A stretch of 14,568 nucleotides of DNA from Clostridia bacterium (GCA_900769075.1 CAAGFE010000067.1:1-14568), one strand, 5' to 3'. Counted from the first letter of the stretch, positions 1 through 6,551 are shown. The notes: a model not told the origin generated them from the sequence alone. Made by a program: numbers and translations.

Positions 1-12
1 CAAAGCGACAAA

Positions 13-1029
13 TCAGTAGCCAAGCGGCTGCAGGTCGAGCTTGAAGAGAATCTGATTGATTTCCATGATGTCGTAGTTGCCCGTCATGATGCAGTATTCG
101 ACGACGATGTCCGCCTTGTTGCTGTGGGACAGGGCAAAGCCCGCCTTCATGAGCATGTCCTTCGTTTCGTTAAGCGACAGCTCCAGTGCGATGGCAAAGG
201 CCAGCGCCGTCTGCTTGCTGGGTTTATAATCCGGGATGTTTTTGATCTTGTTGAACAGCCTGCGGTCCACGTTGGCCCGCTTGTAGCATTGCGCGTCGGT
301 CATGTGCTTTTCGTCGATCTTGCGGATGAGCATCTGCGCGAAGCTCTCGTCCACCTGACTGAGCATATCATCCAGGCGGGCGTCCGAAGCCATGTCCGAT
401 GCGCAGCATTCCTCCGGCTCCGTTTCGGTTGCCTTTGCCTTTTCCAGATACCGGCGCTGAAGCCGCATCCGCATGGATTCGCTGGGCGCGCTCAGGTGTT
501 CATCGACATACACGTCGTCGATGTAGGCTGCAATATCCTTGAAGAGCTTGCTGCTGACCTCAAAGGCGTCCTTCGAGAACACGACGATGTAGACCGTCAT
601 GTCGTGGTCGAGCAGGAACTGCGTGATGGTGTCCATCGCCACCTTGAGCGCCTGCGCCTTGGGATAGCCGTAAACGCCTGAGGAAATCAGCGGAAAGGCC
701 ACGCTCTCGCAGTGGTATTTGTCCGCAAGCTCCAGCGAGTTTTTATAGCAGGCGGTCAGCAGCTCACGCTCGCCGTGATGGCCGTCCTGCCAGATGGGGC
801 CTGCGGTGTGGATGACGTATTTGCACGGCAGGCGATACCCGTGGGTGATCTTCGCCTCGCCGGTTCTGCAGCCGTGCAGCGTCCTGCATTCCTCAAGAAG
901 CTGCAGCCCTGCGGCGCGATGGATGGCACCGTCCACACCGCCGCCGCCCAGCAGGGTCGTGTTGGCGGCGTTGACGATGGCATCCACCGACATCTTCGTA
1001 ATATCGTTTCTGACAATCTCAAGCGGCAT
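13..1029 (-). CDS. Macro-domain (ADP-ribose-1''-phosphate/O-acetyl-ADP-ribose) hydrolase with C-terminal helical module
   Basis: The 338-residue product has a MacroD/YmdB-type macro domain in about residues 1-170. Visible motifs are IVNAANTTLLGGGGVDGAIH (residues 18-37, with the Asn and Asp that position ADP-ribose and catalytic water in this family) and the second loop ISSGVYGYP (115-123). Such proteins remove ADP-ribose from proteins or O-acetyl-ADP-ribose in the cytoplasm. After an acidic, low-complexity linker (about 175-230), residues 235-338 form a separate all-helical module. It includes a stretch around PSKQTALAFAIALELSLNETKDMLMKAG that resembles an XRE-like helix-turn-helix; I cannot name its function. 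The ATG is chosen because AAGGAGG lies 8 bases upstream. It is the last gene seen in a leftward unit, 33 bases after the SRAP gene; a terminator would lie beyond the window. Macro domain confident, exact substrate unknown. Confidence 0.9.
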   Translation of the reverse strand: MPLEIVRNDITKMSVDAIVNAANTTLLGGGGVDGAIHRAAGLQLLEECRTLHGCRTGEAKITHGYRLPCKYVIHTAGPIWQDGHHGERELLTACYKNSLELADKYHCESVAFPLISSGVYGYPKAQALKVAMDTITQFLLDHDMTVYIVVFSKDAFEVSSKLFKDIAAYIDDVYVDEHLSAPSESMRMRLQRRYLEKAKATETEPEECCASDMASDARLDDMLSQVDESFAQMLIRKIDEKHMTDAQCYKRANVDRRLFNKIKNIPDYKPSKQTALAFAIALELSLNETKDMLMKAGFALSHSNKADIVVEYCIMTGNYDIMEINQILFKLDLQPLGY

Positions 1030-1062
1030 GGGCTTTCCCTCCTTGTCCCGAAACTGGGTTTC

Positions 1063-1656
1063 TTATGCAGACCGGTATTCCATTTCTGTCAGTGCGGCAG
1101 CAATGACCTCCTCCGCGTTATAGCCCGGATTCAGCCAATCGGCAGTGGCGTCCGGCGACAGCAGCACCGGCATACGAGGATGGATAAACGCGATGCCGGG
1201 GGCCGCGTCTCGGGTCAGGATGGTAAACGCCGGAACGATCACGCCGTCATGATTCTCCAGATGGTAAATGCCCGCCAGATACAGCGTATCCGCGCGTGCG
1301 GGGCGAATGGCGTATTTCGTCCTCGCTGCGCCGCGCCTCTCCCACTCGAAGTAGTGGCTGGCGGGGATGACGCAGCGTCGCTGGCGCATTCCGTCTTTGA
1401 ATATGGGCTTTTGTGCAGCGGTTTCAGAGCGGGCGTTGATGATGGGGCGACCGTTGGGGAATGCGTATCCCCATCGCATGGCAAAGGGCTGGACATCCTG
1501 CTTCCGGCTGTTCGCCAGCACCGGAACAATATCGGAGGGGAAGATCTCGCCGGAGGTTTTCAGCCCTTCCGGCGTCTTTTTGCGGTTCAGTTCGTCAATA
1601 ATCCGGCTGAGTTCATCGGACAGGTCATCCTCGGCGATGTAGTAGCGACCACACAC
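1063..1656 (-). CDS. SRAP-family abasic-site processing protein (YedK/HMCES-like)
   Basis: The 197-residue protein begins MCGRY, so Cys2 becomes the N-terminal nucleophile after Met removal. In this family that Cys forms a thiazolidine crosslink with abasic sites in single-stranded DNA, protecting them during replication. All other known active-site elements are at the expected places: N74 in INARSETA, E104 in HYFEWE, and H159 in IHPRMP (E. coli YedK uses Asn75, Glu105, His160). Length is slightly short of the usual 210-230. The start codon is GTG, supported by GAGAGGGGG 8 bases upstream and by the invariant Cys2. It lies 72 bases downstream of the flavodoxin gene and 33 bases upstream of the macro-domain gene on the same strand, so co-transcription is likely. 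The older name 'SOS response-associated peptidase' refers to the same family. Confidence 0.95.
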   Translation of the reverse strand: MCGRYYIAEDDLSDELSRIIDELNRKKTPEGLKTSGEIFPSDIVPVLANSRKQDVQPFAMRWGYAFPNGRPIINARSETAAQKPIFKDGMRQRRCVIPASHYFEWERRGAARTKYAIRPARADTLYLAGIYHLENHDGVIVPAFTILTRDAAPGIAFIHPRMPVLLSPDATADWLNPGYNAEEVIAAALTEMEYRSA

Positions 1657-1728
1657 GGGTGATTCCCCCTCTCTGGACGGCTGATGGGATACGATCTGGG
1701 GCTGGGGTTTGCGCAGGACAGAATCGTT

Positions 1729-2205
1729 TCAGGAGCATTGATTCGCCCATTGCAGCAGCTCAGTCTGACTTGCAGACGGGCTGAACACTCTTCCGTTCAG
1801 GAATCTGGCTTCCGGGCAGCTGGACGCAAGCAGCTTGACCGTATCGCCCAGCCCGCTTCCGCCGGACGTTGCAAAGGGAATGATGGTCTTGCCGGACAGG
1901 TCATGAGCCTCAAGGAAGGTATTGATGATCCTGGGCGCGACATACCACCATATGGGGAAGCCCAGATAGACCGTGTCATAGTCTGCCATGTTGTCACGGA
2001 GCATCTCCATTTCAGGCCGGCAGGAAGGATCGCGCATCTCAACGAAGCTGCGGGACGCCTGATCCTGCCAGTCCAGATCCTTCTTCGTGTATCGAACCCT
2101 GGGGGCTATTTCAAACAGATCCGCGCCAATCGCTTCAGCAAGATGCTCAGCCACTTTGGCGGTACAACCACTCGCGGAGAAGTACGCAACCAGTTTCCTA
2201 CTCAT
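1729..2205 (-). CDS. Flavodoxin (Flavodoxin_4-like)
   Basis: The 158-residue product, starting MSRKLVAYFSASGCT, is a single-domain flavodoxin. The FMN phosphate loop SASGCTAKVA is at about residues 8-17. The middle YDTVYLGFPIWWYVAPRIINTFLE supplies the first isoalloxazine-contacting loop, and FATSGGSGLGDT the second. It should act as a cytoplasmic one- or two-electron carrier or as a small FMN-dependent reductase; the redox partner cannot be told. The frame is open up to an ATG at 2244, but GAGGTG lies 7 bases before the ATG at 2205 and homology begins at MSRKL, so 2205 is preferred. An ATG at 2211 sits too close to the ribosome binding site. It is the first gene of the leftward flavodoxin-SRAP-macro unit. 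Confidence 0.9.
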   Translation of the reverse strand: MSRKLVAYFSASGCTAKVAEHLAEAIGADLFEIAPRVRYTKKDLDWQDQASRSFVEMRDPSCRPEMEMLRDNMADYDTVYLGFPIWWYVAPRIINTFLEAHDLSGKTIIPFATSGGSGLGDTVKLLASSCPEARFLNGRVFSPSASQTELLQWANQCS

Positions 2206-2245
2206 GTACATGCACCTCGTCATACAGTGTGATTCCGTAGCCACT

Positions 2246-2254
2246 ATTATAGCA
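2246..2254 (-). promoter_or_regulatory. Extended -10 promoter of the flavodoxin-SRAP-macro unit
   Basis: On the minus strand this reads TGCTATAAT, a full TATAAT box with the TGn extension, about 40 bases before the flavodoxin start. The -35 region (around 2269-2274, TGGAAG) is weak, which is typical of extended -10 promoters. Transcription would start near 2239. Confidence 0.6.
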
Positions 2255-2280
2255 GGTTTTCTGATTCTCTTCCACTATAA

Positions 2281-2326
2281 TGTCCCTCAGAAGCCTTCCC
2301 TCATGTCCCTCGGAAGCCTTCCCTCA
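2281..2326. repeat. 23-base tandem duplication
   Basis: Two head-to-tail copies of a 23-base unit (2281-2303 and 2304-2326, beginning TGTCCCTC and ending CTTCCCTCA) differ at one position. They lie just upstream of the flavodoxin promoter and are followed by a partial third start (TAGGGGAGAG). No coding capacity is seen. It could be a fragment of a dispersed noncoding repeat. Confidence 0.75.
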
Positions 2327-2681
2327 TAGGGGAGAGAGAAGACCGGGTGCAAGGTTTTCTGAGCGATGTTAGAAATGCAAACAGGAATCTTTGAATCCGC
2401 TAATCTCATCTAAACGACGCCCCTAAGGGAAGATGCGGGGGATCGGGAATCGCGCCCGAAAACGATCCCCGAATAGCCGGAAAAAGTCCTCAAGAACAGT
2501 GAAAAACAAGCCGGGCTGTCATGTCTTCTCAGAACAGCTTGCAGCGTCGCACAAAATAATTAGCACGGAAATTCTAATGAAGGAAATAGCGCGTTAGAAA
2601 TCGGGCCGAAAAATTAGAAACCTGCTAATGGCTTCCTGAAATAATGAGCAGGAACACCAGCTCCACTGACACCAAAAATAG
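2327..2681. other. Noncoding region with inverted repeat and TTAG(A/C)A motifs
   Basis: No convincing gene is visible. There is an 8-base perfect inverted repeat, GGGGATCG (2438-2445) with CGATCCCC (2463-2470), whose loop contains a further CGGG/CCCG pairing and which has no T-run. Six copies of TTAG(A/C)A on either strand lie at 2369, 2560, 2572, 2594, 2614 and 2623. Composition is clearly more AT-rich than the coding flanks. Confidence 0.5.
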
Positions 2682-2745
2682 AAAAACCCCCGATTCCTGA
2701 GCGGAGGGCTGTTAGCAGCTTTTTGGCTCGGAATCGGGGATTTTT
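2682..2745. terminator. Bidirectional intrinsic terminator downstream of tRNA-Arg
   Basis: The arms 2688-2702 (CCCCGATTCC, one bulged T, GAGC) and 2726-2739 (GCTCGGAATCGGGG) pair almost perfectly. An A-run at 2682-2686 gives a U-tail on the minus strand, and TTTTT at 2741-2745 gives one on the plus strand. It terminates the tRNA transcript and could also stop rightward transcription. The loop holds a small GCT..AGC hairpin containing TTAGCA. Confidence 0.8.
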
Positions 2746-2754
2746 CGGTGTTTT

Positions 2755-2831
2755 TGGCGCACCCGGCGGGATTCGAACCCACGGCCTACCGCTTAGGAGG
2801 CGGTCGCTCTATCCTGCTGAGCTACGGGTGC
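2755..2831 (-). tRNA. tRNA-Arg (anticodon CCT)
   Basis: A complete cloverleaf is seen on the minus strand. It has a 7-base acceptor stem (GCACCCG with CGGGTGC), a D arm GCTC/GAGC, an anticodon stem ACCGC/GCGGT around loop CTCCTAA (anticodon CCT, reading AGG), a 5-base variable loop, and a T arm GTGGG/CCCGC around TTCGAAT. The discriminator is G, followed by a genomically encoded CCA. It lies downstream of a broken 5'-half copy that has the better promoter, so it may be transcribed from about 3180 through the intervening hairpins. Confidence 0.97.
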
Positions 2832-2836
2832 ATGTG

Positions 2837-3053
2837 CCGGAAAACTCAGTATTTTCAAGGGTTTTCCGGGATTTGATTGTTATGATTTCGTTTGGTTTTC
2901 TGCTAACGGATCGGCCTGTTTTTGGCCTCTCGTGTTAGCAGGATGTTTGCACTGCAAACAATTCTGTGGGGACAAAAAACCAGCGCTCACATTTCATTAG
3001 CAGAAATGTGACAGGCAGAGGGGGATGCGTCCGACGCAAGTCGAACCCTCGAC
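2837..3053. repeat. Cluster of perfect inverted repeats between the two tRNA-Arg copies
   Basis: Six short inverted repeats occur in about 215 bases. They are CCGGAAAAC 2837-2845 with 2861-2869; CTGCTAAC 2900-2907 with GTTAGCAG 2934-2941, enclosing GGCC/GGCC; GTTTGCA 2945-2951 with TGCAAAC 2953-2959; CACATTTC 2988-2995 with GAAATGTG 3003-3010; TGCGTC 3026-3031 with GACGCA 3033-3038; and GTCGA 3040-3044 with TCGAC 3049-3053. All have Watson-Crick arms. No open reading frame of substance is present. Confidence 0.8.
2974..3010 (-). terminator. Weak terminator-like hairpin after the broken tRNA copy
   Basis: Minus-strand arms 3003-3010 and 2988-2995 (8 bp, 7-base loop containing TGCTAAT) are followed after eight bases by a run of six T (2974-2979 on the complement). 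The spacer is longer than usual, so termination may be partial. Confidence 0.4.
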
Positions 3054-3133
3054 CCGCTTTGCAAACCGCGCTTTGGATTCGGGCGAGCGCTTTCTTAGGA
3101 GGCGGTCGCTCTATCCTGCTGAGCTACGGGTGC
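3027..3133 (-). pseudogene. tRNA-Arg pseudogene or interrupted copy
   Basis: Positions 3094-3133 repeat exactly the 40 bases from the 5' end through the anticodon loop of the intact tRNA-Arg(CCT) at 2792-2831. The sequence then departs after loop CTCCTAA. About 44 bases separate the loop from a decayed 3' half, where 10 are normal. In that half a 7-base loop TTCGACT, a 5-base poorly pairing T-stem strand, and a 7-base acceptor strand CGGACGC (5 of 7 pairs with the 5' end) retain tRNA geometry. The 3' part (3027-3060) is uncertain; the 5' half is unambiguous. It cannot yield a functional tRNA by itself. Confidence 0.7.
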
Positions 3134-3185
3134 AAATGAGGATTTGCCCGCGCATAAAGGGCAGATGGATGCTAAACCACAAGCT

Positions 3186-3214
3186 ATTATACCATACATG
3201 CCGGCGTTGCGCAA
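3186..3214 (-). promoter_or_regulatory. Promoter of the tRNA-Arg locus
   Basis: On the minus strand TTGCGC (3209-3214), a 17-base spacer and TATAAT (3186-3191), preceded by TGG, make a strong sigma-A promoter with extended -10. The predicted start near 3179 is about 45 bases before the broken tRNA copy, so this was probably the original tRNA-Arg promoter. It is divergent from gdhA. Confidence 0.75.
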
Positions 3215-3333
3215 GGGGGAAGCGACGCTTGCTTTTGTGTTTTCCGCGGCGCCCCTTCAGTCCAGGTTTGCGCAGGATAATGCTGCAATTCCATCGGAAA
3301 CGCATGAAAACAGCTGCAGAAAAACATAGTAAG

Positions 3334-3359
3334 TGCAGGATCCCTATTGCAATCCTGCA
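3334..3359. promoter_or_regulatory. Palindrome over the gdhA -35 region (possible operator)
   Basis: TGCAGGAT (3334-3341) and ATCCTGCA (3352-3359) form a perfect 8-base inverted repeat with a 10-base centre. It covers the -35 hexamer at 3347-3352, which is a good position for a repressor or activator controlling gdhA. No regulator can be named. Confidence 0.45.
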
Positions 3360-3375
3360 AGAATCCCGGTAAAAT
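3347..3375 (+). promoter_or_regulatory. gdhA promoter
   Basis: TTGCAA (3347-3352), a 17-base spacer and TAAAAT (3370-3375) fit a sigma-A promoter, with a start near 3382 and a leader of roughly 60 bases to the gdhA ATG. Confidence 0.6.
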
Positions 3376-3440
3376 AGGATCAACCCTGAGACCCTATGGC
3401 GGAACAAGGGTGTCCGCATGTTGAAAGGAGATTGTCCCCT

Positions 3441-4781
3441 ATGGCTGGTTATGCTGAGCGTGTCCTGAACGATCTGAAGGTTCGTTATGCCCATGAGCCG
3501 GAATTCATCCAGGCCGCAACCGAAATTCTGACCACCCTGAAGCCCGTGGTCGATCGCAATGAGGCGAAGTACGAAAAGGCTGCGCTGCTTGAGCGCTTCG
3601 TGGAGCCGGAACGCATCATTTCCTTCCGCGTTCCGTGGATTGATGACCAGGGCGTGACCCGCGTCAACCGTGGCTACCGCGTGCAGTACAACAGCGCCAT
3701 CGGCCCCTACAAGGGCGGACTGCGCCTGCATCCCAGCGTCAACCAGAGCATCCTCAAATTCCTGGGCTTTGAGCAGATCCTCAAAAATTCCCTGACCGGC
3801 CTGCCCATCGGCGGCGGCAAGGGCGGCTCTGACTTTGACCCCAAGGGCAAGTCCGATGCGGAAGTCCAGCGCTTCTGCCAGAGCTTCATGACCGAATTGT
3901 ACAAGTACATCGGCGCGGATGAGGACGTTCCCGCGGGCGACATCGGCGTGGGCGCGCGCGAGGTTGGCTACTTCTACGGTCAGTACAAGCGCATCACCGG
4001 CGTGTATGAGGGCGTGCTGACCGGTAAGGGCCTGACCTGGGGCGGCAGCCTGGGCCGCAAGGAAGCCACCGGCTACGGATTGTGCTACCTGGTCAAGGCG
4101 ATGATGGAGCACAACGGCAAGTCCGTCGCGGGCAAGACCGCCGTCGTGTCCGGCTCCGGCAACGTCGCCATCTATGCCAACGAGAAGATCACCGCCATGG
4201 GCGCGAAGGTTGTGGCCATGAGTGATTCCAACGGCTATGTGTATGATCCCAACGGCATCAATCTGGATGTGGTGAAGCAGATCAAGGAGGTTGAGCGCGG
4301 CCGCATCAAGGAATATGCCGAGCGCGTGCCCGACGCATCCTACACCGAGGGCTGCAAGGGCATTTGGACCATCCCCTGCCAGATCGCGCTGCCCTGCGCC
4401 ACCCAGAACGAGCTGGACGAGACCGCTGCCAAGGCCCTGATCGCCAACGGCGTGGAAGCGGTGGGCGAGGGCGCGAACATGCCCTCCACCATCGAAGCGA
4501 CCGTGGCGTTCCAGAAGGCAGGCGTGCTCTTTGCCCCCGGCAAGGCTGCCAACGCCGGCGGCGTCGCCTGCTCCGCTCTGGAAATGACCCAGAACAGCAT
4601 GCGCCTCTCCTGGACTGCCAAGGAAGTGGACGAGAAGCTCCAGGACATCATGGTGGGCATCTTCCACAAGATCGACGAGGCCGCCAAGGAATATGCCGCC
4701 GAGGGCGACTATGTCGCCGGCGCGAACATCGCGGGCTTCCTGAAGGTTGCCGACGCGATGCTGGCCCAGGGCGCGGTCTGA
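3441..4781 (+). CDS. gdhA: NADP-type glutamate dehydrogenase
   Basis: The 446-residue protein matches the length of the hexameric bacterial GdhA family. It interconverts glutamate with 2-oxoglutarate and ammonium in the cytoplasm and usually serves ammonium assimilation. Visible signatures are YKGGLRLHPSVN (residues 90-101), the glycine-rich catalytic segment GGGKGGSDFDPKGKSD (124-139, with the catalytic Lys127), VPAGDIGVGAREVGY (163-177), the Rossmann motif SGSGNVAIYA (237-246), and SDSNG after the second strand (261-265), consistent with NADP use. The start at 3441 is chosen over an in-frame ATG at 3396 because AAAGGAG lies 10 bases upstream and the family begins at this point. It is monocistronic: its own promoter is upstream and a terminator lies at 4897. 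Cofactor preference is inferred from similarity. Confidence 0.96.
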   Translation: MAGYAERVLNDLKVRYAHEPEFIQAATEILTTLKPVVDRNEAKYEKAALLERFVEPERIISFRVPWIDDQGVTRVNRGYRVQYNSAIGPYKGGLRLHPSVNQSILKFLGFEQILKNSLTGLPIGGGKGGSDFDPKGKSDAEVQRFCQSFMTELYKYIGADEDVPAGDIGVGAREVGYFYGQYKRITGVYEGVLTGKGLTWGGSLGRKEATGYGLCYLVKAMMEHNGKSVAGKTAVVSGSGNVAIYANEKITAMGAKVVAMSDSNGYVYDPNGINLDVVKQIKEVERGRIKEYAERVPDASYTEGCKGIWTIPCQIALPCATQNELDETAAKALIANGVEAVGEGANMPSTIEATVAFQKAGVLFAPGKAANAGGVACSALEMTQNSMRLSWTAKEVDEKLQDIMVGIFHKIDEAAKEYAAEGDYVAGANIAGFLKVADAMLAQGAV

Positions 4782-4896
4782 GCCCGGAGCTTCCGGCATG
4801 GTGAATCGCGGCTGCGGGTATGGCGTACACCGCCTGCTTCCGCGAACGAGGCCGCTGCCCCCGGCGTATTGGGGGCCCCGCTGCTGCACAGAAATG

Positions 4897-4938
4897 GCAC
4901 GGATATCCAACCTGATGGGTTGGTGTCCGTGCTTTTTT
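4897..4938 (+). terminator. Intrinsic terminator of gdhA
   Basis: GCACGGA with TCCGTGC and an inner CCAACC with GGTTGG form a long stem with small internal mismatches and a short loop around TGAT, followed directly by six T (4933-4938). It separates gdhA from the sugar operon. The 115 bases before it hold no gene. Confidence 0.88.
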
Positions 4939-5034
4939 GATTGGGCGGAACGCGCTGTGAAGCAGGTTCCTCTTCCCCTTTGCGTCCTCCGGCGCCGCCC
5001 GATGCTCAGATCCAAAAGAAGAGAAATTTCGTCA

Positions 5035-5063
5035 TTGACAAACTGGCATGGATAGAGTATAAT
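5035..5063 (+). promoter_or_regulatory. Consensus sigma-A promoter of the glucoside operon
   Basis: TTGACA (5035-5040), exactly 17 bases, then TATAAT (5058-5063): both hexamers are perfect. Such a strong promoter implies negative control, matching the operator immediately downstream. Transcription should start near 5070. Confidence 0.92.
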
Positions 5064-5072
5064 ACAGACAAG

Positions 5073-5086
5073 GTTGAGCGCTAAAC
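5073..5086 (+). promoter_or_regulatory. LacI-family operator at the glucoside operon start site
   Basis: GTTGAGCGCTAAAC is a 14-base palindrome with a central CG and a single mismatched pair, the usual form of LacI/GalR-family operators. It overlaps the predicted transcription start, so a bound repressor would block initiation. A 12-of-14 match lies in the promoter of the convergent LacI-family gene. It does not fit the CcpA cre spacing. Confidence 0.75.
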
Positions 5087-5102
5087 GTATGCAATTTCAT
5101 AC
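5087..5102 (+). repeat. Leader hairpin GTATG/CATAC
   Basis: GTATG (5087-5091) and CATAC (5098-5102) bracket a 6-base loop between the operator and the ribosome binding site; 14 of the 16 bases are symmetric. It may stabilise the 5' end of the messenger or be a second protein site. Confidence 0.45.
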
Positions 5103-5123
5103 ATGGATCAAGGAGGTTTGAAC

Positions 5124-6551
5124 ATGAAACGGTTCGTCAAGATGGTTTCTCTTCTCCTGGCGCTGTGTCTTGCACTGGCATCCGTGCCCTTTGCATTTGC
5201 GGAGGAGGTCATCGATGCTGATCTGACCTGTACCATCACCCTGGGCAACTGGCCGCCGGATACCGCCCCCGATGCCGAGAAGGCGCTGTTCGAGAGCTAC
5301 AAGGCCACCATGGCCAGGCAGTATCCCCATGTCACCCTGGTGCCGGACTACTATTCCTACAGCCTGAGCAACTATGTGCCCATGGCCAAGGGGCACACCG
5401 CGCCGAGCATCTTCCAGCCGCCCTTCACCGATCCCCAGCTGCTGATCAGCCAGGGCCTGGTGGGCGATGTGACCGACGCGCTGGAGCAGTTCGGCGTGTT
5501 GGATCAGTTCAGCCCCTCCTATGTGGAGATGCTGGCGGATGAGAACGGCCGCATCTACGGTCTGCCCCGCGACGGGTATGTGCTGGGCATGCACATCAAC
5601 ATCGACCTGTTCCGGGAAGCGGGCCTGATGACCGAGGACGGGCTGCCCCTGTACCCCCGTACCCTGCAGGAAATGGCGGAATACGGCCAGATCATCAGGG
5701 AAAAGACGGGCAAGGCCGGTCTGGTGTTCCCGGCGAGCGAAACCTACGGCGGCTGGCTGTTCACCAATATCGCCTGGAACTTCGGCTGCGTGGGCGAGAG
5801 CGCCCTGGAATACCAGGATGAGGACGGGCGCTGGGTGTGCAACTTCACCTCCCCCGAGTGCATCGCCGCCATGGAATTCATCCGCGATCTGCGCTGGAAG
5901 TATGATATCCTCAACGCGGACGCCACCACCACGGACTGGGCGGGCGCCCACTCCCTGCTGGGCACGGGCGAGGCAGCCATGAACTTTGCCGCGGACGACT
6001 CCGTGGATCAGCCCACGGCCAACAAGGGGCTGGCGGTGGATTCCTTTGCGCTGATTCCCTTCCCGGCCGGTCCCCAGGGCCGCTACGCCCTGGCCGGCGG
6101 CACCTGCTACATGTTCTCCCCCGACATCACCGGCGATCAGGCCATCGCCCTGATGGCGTACCTGAAGGTGCTGGGCAAGCTGCCCTTCCTGGATGAGGAG
6201 ATCATCGCGGGCATGCGGGCTGACTACGCTGCCAAGCGCGACCGCGGCGCCCCCGTGCTGCCCGCCATCAGCGCCTGGACGGACGCGGAGTACAACGCCG
6301 CCAAGCAGGCCATCATCAACGAATACTGCAATGTGGACATGCGCCTGTACAACGATTTCTTCGATTCCATTTCCGAGGGCACCATCACCCTCAAATCCGA
6401 GGAGCCCATCTTCGCCCAGCAGCTGTACCGGGAGCTGACCGCCGTGGTGCAGCGCGTCATCACCCGGGAGGGCGCGGATGTGGTCAAGGCGCTGCGCAAG
6501 GCCGAGGAATCCTTCCAGGAGTACCTCGATGATGAGTACAACGATCAATGA
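5124..6551 (+). CDS. Sugar ABC transporter substrate-binding protein
   Basis: The 475-residue protein starts MKRFVKMVSLLLALCLALAS, a clear Sec signal peptide with likely cleavage after AFA (residue 26). The remainder has the style of CUT1 extracellular binding proteins: an N-terminal strand TCTITLGNWPP, a YGLPRDGYVLGMHINIDLFREAGL segment that carries the usual 'LP...YN..LF..AGL' pattern of the family, and a C-terminal helix. It should capture an oligosaccharide, most likely an alpha-glucoside given the two GH65 enzymes downstream. AAGGAGG 7 bases upstream fixes the ATG at 5124 rather than 5103. Unusually for a Gram-positive binding protein there is no clear lipobox: Cys15 lies within the hydrophobic core and is preceded by LAL. 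It is the first gene of the operon. Confidence 0.9.
   Translation: MKRFVKMVSLLLALCLALASVPFAFAEEVIDADLTCTITLGNWPPDTAPDAEKALFESYKATMARQYPHVTLVPDYYSYSLSNYVPMAKGHTAPSIFQPPFTDPQLLISQGLVGDVTDALEQFGVLDQFSPSYVEMLADENGRIYGLPRDGYVLGMHINIDLFREAGLMTEDGLPLYPRTLQEMAEYGQIIREKTGKAGLVFPASETYGGWLFTNIAWNFGCVGESALEYQDEDGRWVCNFTSPECIAAMEFIRDLRWKYDILNADATTTDWAGAHSLLGTGEAAMNFAADDSVDQPTANKGLAVDSFALIPFPAGPQGRYALAGGTCYMFSPDITGDQAIALMAYLKVLGKLPFLDEEIIAGMRADYAAKRDRGAPVLPAISAWTDAEYNAAKQAIINEYCNVDMRLYNDFFDSISEGTITLKSEEPIFAQQLYRELTAVVQRVITREGADVVKALRKAEESFQEYLDDEYNDQ

Noticed and set aside
2723..2938. Small plus-strand frame reading GGIRTHGLPLRRRSLYPAEL
   Set aside because: This is the antisense translation of the tRNA-Arg gene, a well-known type of false protein.
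3094..3133. A second functional tRNA-Arg or a tRNA with a group I intron
   Set aside because: The 3' half lacks a pairing T stem and full acceptor strand, and the insertion is only about 34 bases, far too short for a group I intron.
3025..3372. Plus-strand frame reading RRRSLYPAELRV
   Set aside because: It is the translation of the broken tRNA copy and following noncoding DNA, with no ribosome binding site or protein-like composition.
3111..5015. A 634-codon minus-strand frame opposite gdhA
   Set aside because: It is a GC-rich antisense shadow of gdhA, running through the terminator and noncoding flanks, with His/Gly/Ala-rich composition.
5073..5086. CcpA catabolite-response element at the operon start
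   Set aside because: The central AGCG fits, but the TG to A spacing is wrong for a cre site. The match to the local regulator's promoter favours a dedicated LacI-type operator.
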